Shown: positions 1 through 5,327 of the stretch, in pieces | Numbering within the stretch: the stretch's first letter is position 1 | Layout: each line of letters begins with the position of its first letter | From: DASVXQ01 sp036392615 | GTDB lineage: Bacteria; Actinomycetota; CALGFH01 | Length of the DNA: 6,112 bases | Assembly (NCBI GenBank): GCA_036392615.1 | Contig: DASVXQ010000025.1 | Coordinates: 1-6,112, forward strand | Reading direction: 5' to 3' | Position numbers and translations under genes: made by a program | The notes under the pieces: generated by a model | Databases searched by the model: none | Seen by the model: the letters and a program-made list of their open reading frames with translations, nothing else | What the model was told of the DNA's origin: nothing

Positions 1-194
1 GCCTGCGCGACCGCGACCTGCTCGGCGCCCGGCGGCGCGAGCAGCTGCGCGCGATCGACCGGGAGACGCTGGCCGGTGTGCTCGACCAGGCGGTGCTGGC
101 GGCGACCATCACCTGCACCCGCAGCGGCGCGCAGCCGCCCACCGCGGAGGAGCTGCGCGCCGCGCTGCGGGACTCGCGGAACGGCTCGGGCTGA
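1..194 (+). CDS. PfkB-family carbohydrate kinase (fructokinase-like), C-terminal fragment
   Basis: The reading frame is open from the left edge (first full codon at base 3) to a TGA at 192-194 and gives the last 63 residues of a protein. The segment TITCTRSGAQPPTAEEL matches the C-terminal end typical of PfkB/ribokinase-family sugar kinases, especially fructokinases, where a helix ending in 'A-[IL]-T-C-x-R-x-G-A-x-P-P' lies just before the C-terminus. Before it is a charged helix (about residues 1-35 of the fragment) that fits the family's last helices. Such enzymes phosphorylate a sugar with ATP in the cytoplasm. The catalytic GAGD region and the sugar-binding residues lie outside the window, so substrate preference is an inference from C-terminal similarity only. 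The gene converges on the oxidase operon and has no visible functional link to it. A hairpin begins at the base after its stop codon. Confidence 0.75.
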   Translation, partial: LRDRDLLGARRREQLRAIDRETLAGVLDQAVLAATITCTRSGAQPPTAEELRAALRDSRNGSG

Positions 195-247
195 GGCGCC
201 CGTCCGAGCTACGCGGGAGGAACGAGCTCGCGACCGGGGCGGGCGCC
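195..247. terminator. Hairpin between convergent genes, probable bidirectional terminator
   Basis: GGCGCCCGTCC (195-205) pairs with GGGCGGGCGCC (237-247) as an 11-base stem with one T-G wobble. Inside it, GAGCT (206-210) pairs with AGCTC (225-229). The structure starts directly after the kinase TGA and ends 9 bases from the end of the oppositely oriented ctaF, which is where a shared terminator would be expected. There is no T-tract on either side, so it is not a classical intrinsic terminator. In high-GC actinobacteria, hairpins without a U-tract are often proposed to end transcripts. Confidence 0.5.
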
Positions 248-256
248 ACGACGGCG

Positions 257-724
257 TCACCTCTGGTCGGGACCAGCGCCGCGTGGGCCTGCCAGCTGGC
301 GCTGGCGCTGCTCGCGGTTGACCGCCGACTGCCAGCCGGCCGCGCCCGTGGCGGCCATGGCGAGCCCCACGATCAGCGGCCAGAACCCGAAGACCAGGCC
401 GGTGAGCGCGGTGGTCACGCCGAGGCCGAGGAAGAACGGCCAGACGGTGAGCTGCGGCAGCACGCCGAGGTCCTCGTCGGCCAGCTCCGCCCGCACGTCC
501 GGGTCGCGGTCCGGGATGCCGGCCAGGCGGCGGAAGGCCGCCCAGCGGGACTCGAGCTGCCACGGCTGGTGGCGCACCAGATAGGAGCCGGCGAAGGCGG
601 GACCGGCCCCGAGCACCAGGAACCCGAGGGTGCCGAGCGGCTCGTAGCTGATGAACCAGTAGACCACCGCGACGACAAAGCCGAAGATGCCGATGCGCAG
701 CAGTACGGCGGCCTCGTCGGTCAT
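257..724 (-). CDS. ctaF: Cytochrome c oxidase subunit IV, actinobacterial type
   Basis: This 155-residue membrane protein has four predicted transmembrane helices arranged as two hairpins (about residues 6-25, 30-50, 93-112 and 115-133), joined by a charged loop of about 40 residues. That matches actinobacterial oxidase subunit IV (Cyt_c_ox_IV family), a small non-catalytic subunit of aa3 oxidase thought to stabilise the core. The acidic loop followed by 'VLPQLTVWPF' at the start of helix 3 resembles the family pattern of an acidic segment, then 'P-x-S-x-W-P'. It is slightly longer than usual because of a Gly/Arg/Gln-rich tail. The ATG lies 7 bases after the ctaD stop. The Shine-Dalgarno-like GGGGGTGA (739-732 on the minus strand) contains the ctaD stop codon, suggesting translational coupling. 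Its position as third gene after ctaC and ctaD strongly supports the call; the sequence alone would be weaker. Confidence 0.87.
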   Translation of the reverse strand: MTDEAAVLLRIGIFGFVVAVVYWFISYEPLGTLGFLVLGAGPAFAGSYLVRHQPWQLESRWAAFRRLAGIPDRDPDVRAELADEDLGVLPQLTVWPFFLGLGVTTALTGLVFGFWPLIVGLAMAATGAAGWQSAVNREQRQRQLAGPRGAGPDQR

Positions 725-731
725 GGCCCGT

Positions 732-2411
732 TCACCCCCGGTGTGGCTTGGTCTGCGGGTCGGTGTGCTCCCCGGTCTCGGGGTGCTCGAGGCCGCGGCG
801 CAGGTCGTAGACCGGCCGTTCCGAGTGGACCTCGGGCAGCGCGCGGAAGTTGTGCGCCGGCGGCGGCGAGCTGGTCGCCCACTCCAGGCTGTTGGCCTGC
901 CAGGGGTCGTCGCCGGCGAGCTTGCCCCTGGTGAGGGAGACGACCACGTTCCAGATGAACAGCAGCCCGGCCACGGCGAGGATGGCCGCGCCGATCGAGG
1001 AGAGCCGGTTGAGGGCGGTCCACCCGCTCCGCGCGTAGACGCTGTAGTCGGCGATCCGCCGCGGCATGCCGTTCAGCCCGAGCTGGAACTGCGGCAGGAA
1101 GGTCAGCACGAACCCGATGAACCACAGCCAGAAATGCCACTTGCCGATCCGGTCCGAGAGCATCCGCCCGAACATCTTCGGGAACCAGAAATAGAGCCCG
1201 GCGAACAGCCCGAATTGCAGCGCGGCGAGCATCGTGAAATGGAAATGGGCGACCACGTAATAGGTGTCGTGGACCTGGAAGTCGATCGGCGGGGAGGCCA
1301 GGAAGATGCCGGTGATCCCGCCGATCAGGAAGATCGGCAGGAACCCGAGCGCGAACAGCATCGGGGTCGGGAAGCGCAGTTTGCCGCGCCACATCGTGCC
1401 GATCCAGTTGAAGAATTTGATCCCGGTCGGCACGGCGATGAGGAAGGTCATCACCGAGAACCAGAGGAGGTTCACCTGCCCGGTGGTGAACATGTGGTGC
1501 GCCCAGACGCTGAACGACAGCGATGCGATGCCGAAGAACGCCAGCACCAGCGTCCGGTAGCCGAAGATCGGCTTGCGGGAGAAGACCGGCAGCACCTCGG
1601 AGATGATCCCGAACGCCGGGATGGCGACGACATACACCTCCGGGTGCCCGAAGAACCAGAACATGTGCTGCCAGAGCACCGGGTCCCCGCCGATCCTGGG
1701 GTCGAAGAAGGTCGCCCCGAAATGCCGGTCGAGGAACAGCATCGCCAGCGCGGCGGTCAGCGAGGGGAAGGCCAGCAGGATCATCAGCTGCTGGGTGATG
1801 ATCCCCCAGGTGAACAGCGGCAGCCGGAACATCGTCATGCCCGGCATGCGCAGGTTGAAGATGGTGGTGAGCAGGTTGACCGCGGCGATCACGCTGGCGA
1901 TGCCGGTGACCGCCAGCCCGAGCACCCACAGGTCCGGTCCGATGCCCTGGCTGAAGGTCTCCAGCGACAGCGGCGCGTAGGCGGTCCAGCCGAACTGCAG
2001 CGCGTCGCCGGAGGAGACCCAGCCGGTGATGACCACCAGGCCGCCGAACAGGAACAGCCAGAAGCTCAGCGCGTTCAGCCGGGGGAAGGCGACGTCGGCG
2101 GCGCCGATCTGGAGCGGCACGAGGTAGTTGCCCAGACCGGTGAAGATCGGCACGGAGAACAGGAAGATCATCACCGTGCCGTGCATGGTGAAGGTCTGGT
2201 TGTAGCTGGCCTCGCCCATGACCTGGAGGCCCGGCTCGGCGAGCTCGGTCCTGATCAGCATGGCGAGCACCCCGCCCATCAGGAAGAACAGCAGCGATGC
2301 CGCGGTGTAGAGCAGGCCGATCTTCTTGTGGTCGACGGTGGCGATCCACTCCACCAGGCTGCCGCCCCAGCGCTCGGCGGGGCGGGCCGGTGCCAGCTCT
2401 GTGGTCGCCAT
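732..2411 (-). CDS. ctaD: Cytochrome c oxidase subunit I, aa3-type (A1-type heme-copper oxidase)
   Basis: This 559-residue catalytic subunit reduces O2 to water and pumps protons across the cytoplasmic membrane. All key residues are visible: H77 (TMHGT) and H391 for low-spin heme a; H256, H305 and H306 for CuB; H389 for heme a3. Y260 in 'GHPEVY' is the tyrosine that cross-links to the CuB histidine, and E258 in the same motif marks an A1-type enzyme with a D-channel. N95, D106 and N113 fit the D-channel entrance, and K332 ('PTGIKFF') the K-channel. H381 and D382 are the subunit I ligands of the Mg site. About 12 transmembrane helices are expected and the length is normal. The C-terminal tail with 'SERPVYDL' is typical of actinobacterial CtaD. 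The ATG is preceded by GAGGAG at 2426-2421 with 9 bases of spacing. The gene lies 18 bases after ctaC and 7 before ctaF, so it is the middle gene of an operon. Confidence 0.98.
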   Translation of the reverse strand: MATTELAPARPAERWGGSLVEWIATVDHKKIGLLYTAASLLFFLMGGVLAMLIRTELAEPGLQVMGEASYNQTFTMHGTVMIFLFSVPIFTGLGNYLVPLQIGAADVAFPRLNALSFWLFLFGGLVVITGWVSSGDALQFGWTAYAPLSLETFSQGIGPDLWVLGLAVTGIASVIAAVNLLTTIFNLRMPGMTMFRLPLFTWGIITQQLMILLAFPSLTAALAMLFLDRHFGATFFDPRIGGDPVLWQHMFWFFGHPEVYVVAIPAFGIISEVLPVFSRKPIFGYRTLVLAFFGIASLSFSVWAHHMFTTGQVNLLWFSVMTFLIAVPTGIKFFNWIGTMWRGKLRFPTPMLFALGFLPIFLIGGITGIFLASPPIDFQVHDTYYVVAHFHFTMLAALQFGLFAGLYFWFPKMFGRMLSDRIGKWHFWLWFIGFVLTFLPQFQLGLNGMPRRIADYSVYARSGWTALNRLSSIGAAILAVAGLLFIWNVVVSLTRGKLAGDDPWQANSLEWATSSPPPAHNFRALPEVHSERPVYDLRRGLEHPETGEHTDPQTKPHRG

Positions 2412-2429
2412 CAGGTCACGCTCCTCGGG

Positions 2430-3170
2430 TCAGCCACCGGAAGGCGCGCTGGCCTCGCGGAGCCAGCGCGCGAACTCGTCGGGCGGAACCGCGCGCACCC
2501 GGAAGGCCATCTCCGAGTGCGCCAGGCCGCAGATGAAGGCGCATTCGCCCTGATACGTCCCTGCCTGTCTGACGGTCAGGTCGAAGTCGTTGATCCGTCC
2601 CGGGATGGCATCGCGCTTGAACAGGAACTTCGGCACGTAGAAGGAGTGCTGCACGTCGGCGGAGGTGAGCCGGACGTGCACCGGCTGCCCGACCGGGACC
2701 ACCATCTCGGCCGGACGGCCCTTGACGCCGATCACGTGCACGTCGGCACCCTGGTAGTCGAAGCGCCACTGCCACTGGAACCCGGTCACGCGCACGGTGA
2801 CCGGCGGGTTCGCGCTCTGGCGGTTCACCTTGTCCTGCGCCCGGAAGGAGAAGACCAGCAGGACGCAGACGATCACCAGCGGGATCACCGTCCAGAGCAG
2901 CTCGATGACGTTGTGGCCGTGGATCTGCCTGGGCTCCTCGGACGAGCCGTCGTCGCGGTAGCGCAGCACCGACCAGACGATCAGCCCGGCCACCACCACG
3001 AAGACGATGGCGGCCGCCACCATGAAGAGGTTGTAGACCGAGTAGATCGCGCGGCCCTGCTCGGTCGCGGCCTGCGGAGCGCAGCCGCCGAGCAGCACGA
3101 CCGCAAGCGCCGCCCAGCGCCACCCCCACCGGCCGACCCCGTGCCGAACGCCCTGGTTGCGCCGCCCCAC
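2430..3170 (-). CDS. ctaC: Cytochrome c oxidase subunit II, lipoprotein with CuA domain
   Basis: This 246-residue subunit accepts electrons at CuA outside the membrane and passes them to heme a in CtaD. Residues 1-29 form a lipoprotein signal peptide with lipobox L-G-G-C (C30 lipidated). Two transmembrane helices follow, about 46-68 and 88-108; E90 in 'IELLWTVIP' corresponds to the glutamate at the K-channel entrance. The cupredoxin domain has the aromatic strip 'FQWQWRF' (131-137), H175 in 'DVQHSFYVP', and the CuA loop C210, C214, H218, M221. The loop reads C-A-F-I-C, so the glutamate usual between the two cysteines, whose side chain binds Mg, is replaced by F212. The protein is shorter than actinobacterial CtaC known to me (often above 300 residues): only about 18 residues separate the aromatic strip from 'EMVVPVGQPV'. 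The GTG start has a good Shine-Dalgarno site; no ATG in frame fits. First gene of the operon. Confidence 0.97.
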   Translation of the reverse strand: MGRRNQGVRHGVGRWGWRWAALAVVLLGGCAPQAATEQGRAIYSVYNLFMVAAAIVFVVVAGLIVWSVLRYRDDGSSEEPRQIHGHNVIELLWTVIPLVIVCVLLVFSFRAQDKVNRQSANPPVTVRVTGFQWQWRFDYQGADVHVIGVKGRPAEMVVPVGQPVHVRLTSADVQHSFYVPKFLFKRDAIPGRINDFDLTVRQAGTYQGECAFICGLAHSEMAFRVRAVPPDEFARWLREASAPSGG

Positions 3171-3274
3171 GCTACCTCCATCTCACCGGGTCCCCGGCGG
3201 CTACCACGGTTGCCTTGGAGTAATCAGCCGGCCGGGCGTTAACCGCCGGAAGCCGGTGGTAGCCGGCCGCCACT
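3171..3274. promoter_or_regulatory. Divergent intergenic region between ctaC and the cupredoxin gene, with repeats
   Basis: These 104 bases must hold the start signals for both the oxidase operon and the cupredoxin gene. They contain a perfect 10-base inverted repeat, CGGCTACCAC (3198-3207) and GTGGTAGCCG (3256-3265), with centres 58 bases apart, and a 9-base direct repeat AGCCGGCCG (3226-3234 and 3261-3269). Two less GC-rich islands lie between the arms: TTGGAGTAATCA (3215-3226) and GTTAAC (3238-3243). They are the likeliest place for promoter cores, but I see no convincing -35/-10 pair on either strand. The repeats could bind a shared regulator; this is inference, and short GC-rich repeats also arise by chance. 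Confidence 0.4.
3175..3179 (-). promoter_or_regulatory. Ribosome binding site of ctaC, supports GTG start
   Basis: On the minus strand GGAGG (3179-3175) lies 4 bases before the GTG at 3170. It fixes the ctaC start and gives a complete lipoprotein signal peptide. An ATG overlapping this site (starting at 3181) opens only a short out-of-frame ORF. Confidence 0.7.
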
Positions 3275-3682
3275 GTGGGCCATCGAGATCGAGCCGCCAG
3301 GCTGCTGCTCGCCGCCGCGGTGCTGCTGAGCGGCTGCGCCAAGCAGAATGCCCGCGAGAGCGCCGCGACCGGGGCGGACGGCCGCCAGGTGGTCGGCATC
3401 GACGCGGTCAACGACGCCTTTCGTCCCTGGGCGGTGCAGGCGCGGGTGGGGCAGCCGCTGGTGGTGCGCCTGCGCAACAACGGCGTGACGGCGCACACCT
3501 TCACCATCTACGACATCGACATGGACGTCGTCCTCCAGCCGGGGCAGCGCCGGGCCGTCACCATCCAGCCGCCGGGCGGCGCGGTGAGCTGGCGCTTCCT
3601 CTGCCGCTTCCACGACGCCGGCGGGATGCACGGCAGCATCACCTTCGGCAACCCGCCACCGAGCCCGCTGGGGCCACCCTGA
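3275..3682 (+). CDS. Cupredoxin-domain lipoprotein (predicted type 1 copper protein)
   Basis: This 135-residue protein begins with a lipoprotein signal peptide: basic N-region, hydrophobic stretch 'LLLAAAVLL', lipobox L-S-G-C with C21. The mature part, about 115 residues, is a single cupredoxin-type beta barrel. H74 in 'TAHTFTI' and then C110, H113 and M118 ('LCRFHDAGGM') form a complete His-Cys-His-Met type 1 copper site with plastocyanin/azurin-like spacing. It should be anchored outside the cytoplasmic membrane and could carry single electrons or bind copper. It is divergent from ctaC, whose CuA domain is also outside, so it may serve that oxidase as electron donor or copper supplier (inference). 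The GTG is the first possible start, since a TAG lies in frame at 3260-3262. No good Shine-Dalgarno site precedes it, so weak or leaderless initiation is possible. It is not a second CuA subunit: it lacks the two-cysteine loop and membrane helices. Confidence 0.88.
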   Translation: MGHRDRAARLLLAAAVLLSGCAKQNARESAATGADGRQVVGIDAVNDAFRPWAVQARVGQPLVVRLRNNGVTAHTFTIYDIDMDVVLQPGQRRAVTIQPPGGAVSWRFLCRFHDAGGMHGSITFGNPPPSPLGPP

Positions 3683-3683
3683 G

Positions 3684-3714
3684 CCTCCGCGGGTCGGGCA
3701 AGGCCGCGGTCAGG
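3684..3714. terminator. Weak hairpin between convergent cupredoxin and DUF2267 genes
   Basis: CCT plus CCGCGG (3684-3692) can pair with CCGCGG plus AGG (3704-3714) across an 11-base loop, with a 2-base bulge. It fills the 27-base gap between the two convergent stop codons, so it is a candidate two-way terminator. CCGCGG is itself a palindrome and no T-tract is present, so the evidence is thin. Confidence 0.25.
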
Positions 3715-4156
3715 TGGTCTCGCGCGCCTCGGAGGGGCGCAGGACCTCGCGGATGGCGTGTGGCAGCACGTGCAGGACGTCCTTCACCTCGCCGGCGCTG
3801 ATCTGCTCGGCGAGCACGTCGGTGGCGGCCTCGGCGGCGACCGACGCCTCGGTCGGCCCCGCCAGGCTGGCGGCCTCCGCCAGCCGCAGCAGGAAGGTCT
3901 CGCGGTCCCGGTAGGGCGCGGGCGTCCTACTCGGGTCCCAGCCCTCGTAGAAGACGCCGCGCAGCAGGTGCGGCAGCTGCGCGGCCAGGTGGGCCGCCTC
4001 GTCGACCGTCAGGCGGTCGCGCAGCACGTGGAAGTAGCCGCGGAGCACCCGGTAGGCGTAGCGACGGTCCTCCGTGCCGAGGCGTCGCTCGAGTGCCTTG
4101 AGCCACTGGTTGCTCTTCTGGGTGCCGCGGTCGAAGACGTCCAGTCCGGTGCTCAT
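3710..4156 (-). CDS. DUF2267 family protein
   Basis: This 148-residue, probably cytoplasmic, helical protein has no signal peptide and no membrane helix. It shows the DUF2267 layout of two similar halves. In each half, a helix beginning near an 'RLG/SLAG' turn leads to 'VLRGYFHVLRDRLTVDEA' (about 37-54) or 'AATDVLAEQISAGEV' (110-124), and then to 'LAAQLPHLLRGVF' (57-69) or 'VLHVLPHAIREVL' (127-139). The paired 'LP-H' positions (L61-P62-H63 and L131-P132-H133) make the internal duplication visible. The biochemical role of the family is not known to me. Members are common in actinobacteria and often occur near stress or redox genes. The ATG is preceded by GGGGGAGG with 4 bases of spacing, and this site lies inside a possible hairpin. 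The gene stands alone: it converges on the cupredoxin gene and diverges from the oxidoreductase pair. Confidence 0.85.
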   Translation of the reverse strand: MSTGLDVFDRGTQKSNQWLKALERRLGTEDRRYAYRVLRGYFHVLRDRLTVDEAAHLAAQLPHLLRGVFYEGWDPSRTPAPYRDRETFLLRLAEAASLAGPTEASVAAEAATDVLAEQISAGEVKDVLHVLPHAIREVLRPSEARETT

Positions 4157-4160
4157 GCTG

Positions 4161-4198
4161 CCTCCCCCGGGTTCAAACCGCCTCGGCTACCCGGGAGG
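4161..4198 (-). promoter_or_regulatory. Inverted repeat covering the ribosome binding site of the DUF2267 gene
   Basis: On the minus-strand transcript, CCTCCCGGG (4198-4190) can pair with CCCGGGGGAGG (4171-4161), leaving two extra G bases as a bulge and a loop of 18 bases. The second arm contains the GGGGGAGG Shine-Dalgarno site, so the hairpin would hide it from the ribosome. This is visible base pairing; a regulatory role is inferred. Confidence 0.4.
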
Positions 4199-4199
4199 T

Positions 4200-4282
4200 G
4201 GCCGGCGAAACCGGACCTGCGGCCTTGGCGTCAGGGTGCCCCTGGGCGGGACGGGCGGCGGCGACCGGTTTGTTCCCCGGCC
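4200..4282 (+). repeat. Imperfect inverted repeat in the leader region of the oxidoreductase gene
   Basis: GGCCGG (4200-4205) pairs with CCGGCC (4277-4282), and AAACCGG (4208-4214) with CCGGTTT (4265-4271), with a small internal loop between the stems. A minor 5-base hairpin (4232-4236 with 4240-4244) lies in the enclosed loop. It occupies half of the 172-base gap between divergent genes. It could be part of a structured leader or an operator. It matches no riboswitch class that I recognise. Confidence 0.3.
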
Positions 4283-4302
4283 GCTTGGCAAGTCTGCCTG
4301 TT

Positions 4303-4317
4303 GACCGGTCGACGACC
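4303..4317. promoter_or_regulatory. Overlapping palindromes just upstream of the oxidoreductase gene, candidate operator
   Basis: GACCGGTC (4303-4310) is a perfect 8-base palindrome, and it overlaps GGTCGACGACC (4307-4317), a perfect 5-base inverted repeat around one central base. The block ends one base before the Shine-Dalgarno region of the oxidoreductase gene, where a bound repressor would block expression. The regulator is unknown. Confidence 0.3.
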
Positions 4318-4318
4318 A

Positions 4319-4324
4319 GGGAGG
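4319..4324 (+). promoter_or_regulatory. Ribosome binding site of the Gfo/Idh/MocA gene, supports GTG start
   Basis: GGGAGG lies 4 bases before the GTG at 4329. It decides this start: the Rossmann strand 'RVGFVGAG' begins only 8 residues later, as expected for the family, so later starts would cut into the NAD(P)-binding fold. Confidence 0.65.
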
Positions 4325-4328
4325 TGGC

Positions 4329-5327
4329 GTGGGGTCCGGGCGTCCTTCGAGAGTCGGGTTCGTGGGAGCTGGGAACGTCGCCAGGCGGCACGCGGCCACC
4401 CTGCAAGGCTTCGACGACGTGGTGGTGCGGGCGGTGGCCGACCTGGACGAGCGGCAGGCCGCCGACTTCGCGGCGCGCTCCGGCGCCACCGGCGTCTACC
4501 CGGGCTTCCCGGAGATGCTGGAGGCCGAGGAGCTGGACGCTCTGTACGTCTGCGTCCCGCCGTTCGCCCACGGGCCGCCGGAGCTGGCCGCGGTCGCGGC
4601 CGGGTTGCCGTTCTTCGTGGAGAAGCCGATCGCCATCGACCTCGCCACCGCCGAGAAGGTCGCGGCCGCGATCGGCGACGCGGAGAACCTGGTGACCGCC
4701 ACCGGCTACCATTGGCGCAACCTGGACACCCTGGACCAGGCCCAGCGGCTGCTCCGGGACCGGCCGCCGAGGCTGCTGGCCGGCTTCTGGCTGGACAAGG
4801 TCCCGCCGCCGGCATGGTGGCAGCGCCGCGAGCTGTCCGGCGGTCAGGTCGTCGAGCAGGCCACCCACGCGATCGACCTGGCCCGCGTGCTGGCCGGCGA
4901 GGTCGTGCAGGTCTTCGCGGCCGACGCCCTGACCCCCCGGGCGGACTTCCCCGGCTGCGACGTGCCGGACGTGTCGGCGGCCACGCTGCGCTTCGCCGGC
5001 GGGGCGGTCGGGACGCTCGCCTCCACCTGCCTGCTCGGCTGGAAGCACCGCGCCGGCGTGCAGGTGTTCGCCGACGGCCTGGCCATGGAGCTCACCGAGG
5101 AAGAGCTGGTGGTCGACACCGGCGACGGCCCCACCATGCGACCCGCCCGGGGCGACGCGAAGGTCCGGGTGGACCGCGACTTCATCGACGCGGTGCGCGG
5201 GCGCCGCGACGCCGTCCGCGTGCCGTACCAGGAGGCGCTGCGCACCCACCGGGTCGCCTGCGCGCTGGCGCGCTCGGCCGAGGAGGGCCGCCCGGTCGAG
5301 CTGGAGCCGGTGGGGCGGCATGGCTGA
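4329..5327 (+). CDS. Gfo/Idh/MocA family NAD(P)-dependent oxidoreductase
   Basis: This 332-residue enzyme has an N-terminal Rossmann fold with the nucleotide motif 'VGAGNVA' (G13, G15, A18). D38 or D40 at the end of the second strand may contact the ribose of NAD. The family signature 'E-K-P' is at 98-100, with K99 as the catalytic lysine. The C-terminal alpha/beta domain carries 'GGQVVEQATHAIDLARVL' (171-188), the usual G-G-x3-E-x3-H-x2-D pattern with catalytic H180 and D183. Length is typical. Family members oxidise or reduce hydroxyl groups of sugars, inositols and related compounds in the cytoplasm; the substrate cannot be read here. The gene is preceded by a good ribosome site and its stop codon overlaps the start of the next dehydrogenase gene by 8 bases, which implies co-translation and a shared pathway. 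An amino-sugar dehydrogenase or a biosynthetic sugar reductase is also possible. Confidence 0.93.
   Translation: MGSGRPSRVGFVGAGNVARRHAATLQGFDDVVVRAVADLDERQAADFAARSGATGVYPGFPEMLEAEELDALYVCVPPFAHGPPELAAVAAGLPFFVEKPIAIDLATAEKVAAAIGDAENLVTATGYHWRNLDTLDQAQRLLRDRPPRLLAGFWLDKVPPPAWWQRRELSGGQVVEQATHAIDLARVLAGEVVQVFAADALTPRADFPGCDVPDVSAATLRFAGGAVGTLASTCLLGWKHRAGVQVFADGLAMELTEEELVVDTGDGPTMRPARGDAKVRVDRDFIDAVRGRRDAVRVPYQEALRTHRVACALARSAEEGRPVELEPVGRHG

Noticed and set aside
721..2349. A 542-codon open frame on the minus strand within ctaD, in another frame
   Set aside because: It is a frame-shifted reading of ctaD. The translation is low-complexity and Arg/Ala/Pro-rich, while the ctaD frame has every oxidase motif.
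687..3242. An 851-codon open frame on the + strand antisense to ctaC and ctaD
   Set aside because: It lies opposite two unmistakable oxidase genes. Its protein is rich in Glu, Asp, His, Arg, Gln and Gly without domain-like structure, as expected for an open antisense frame in GC-rich coding DNA.
3209..3243. Candidate promoter elements TTGCCT, TAATCA and GTTAAC in the ctaC-cupredoxin gap
   Set aside because: Spacing and sequence do not form a convincing pair on either strand. They are kept only as a note in the intergenic entry.
4165..4182. A T-arm-like GGTTCAAACC suggesting a tRNA end
   Set aside because: The five-base T-stem does not pair, and a full tRNA on either strand would have to use DUF2267 coding sequence or lack acceptor and anticodon stems.
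4285..4313. TTGGCA or TTGACC as a -35 box for the oxidoreductase gene
   Set aside because: No TANNNT-like -10 box lies 16-19 bases downstream of either hexamer, so a promoter cannot be supported.
4173..5321. A 382-codon minus-strand open frame opposite the Gfo/Idh/MocA gene
   Set aside because: It is a shadow of the oxidoreductase codons. The protein has no recognisable fold or motif.
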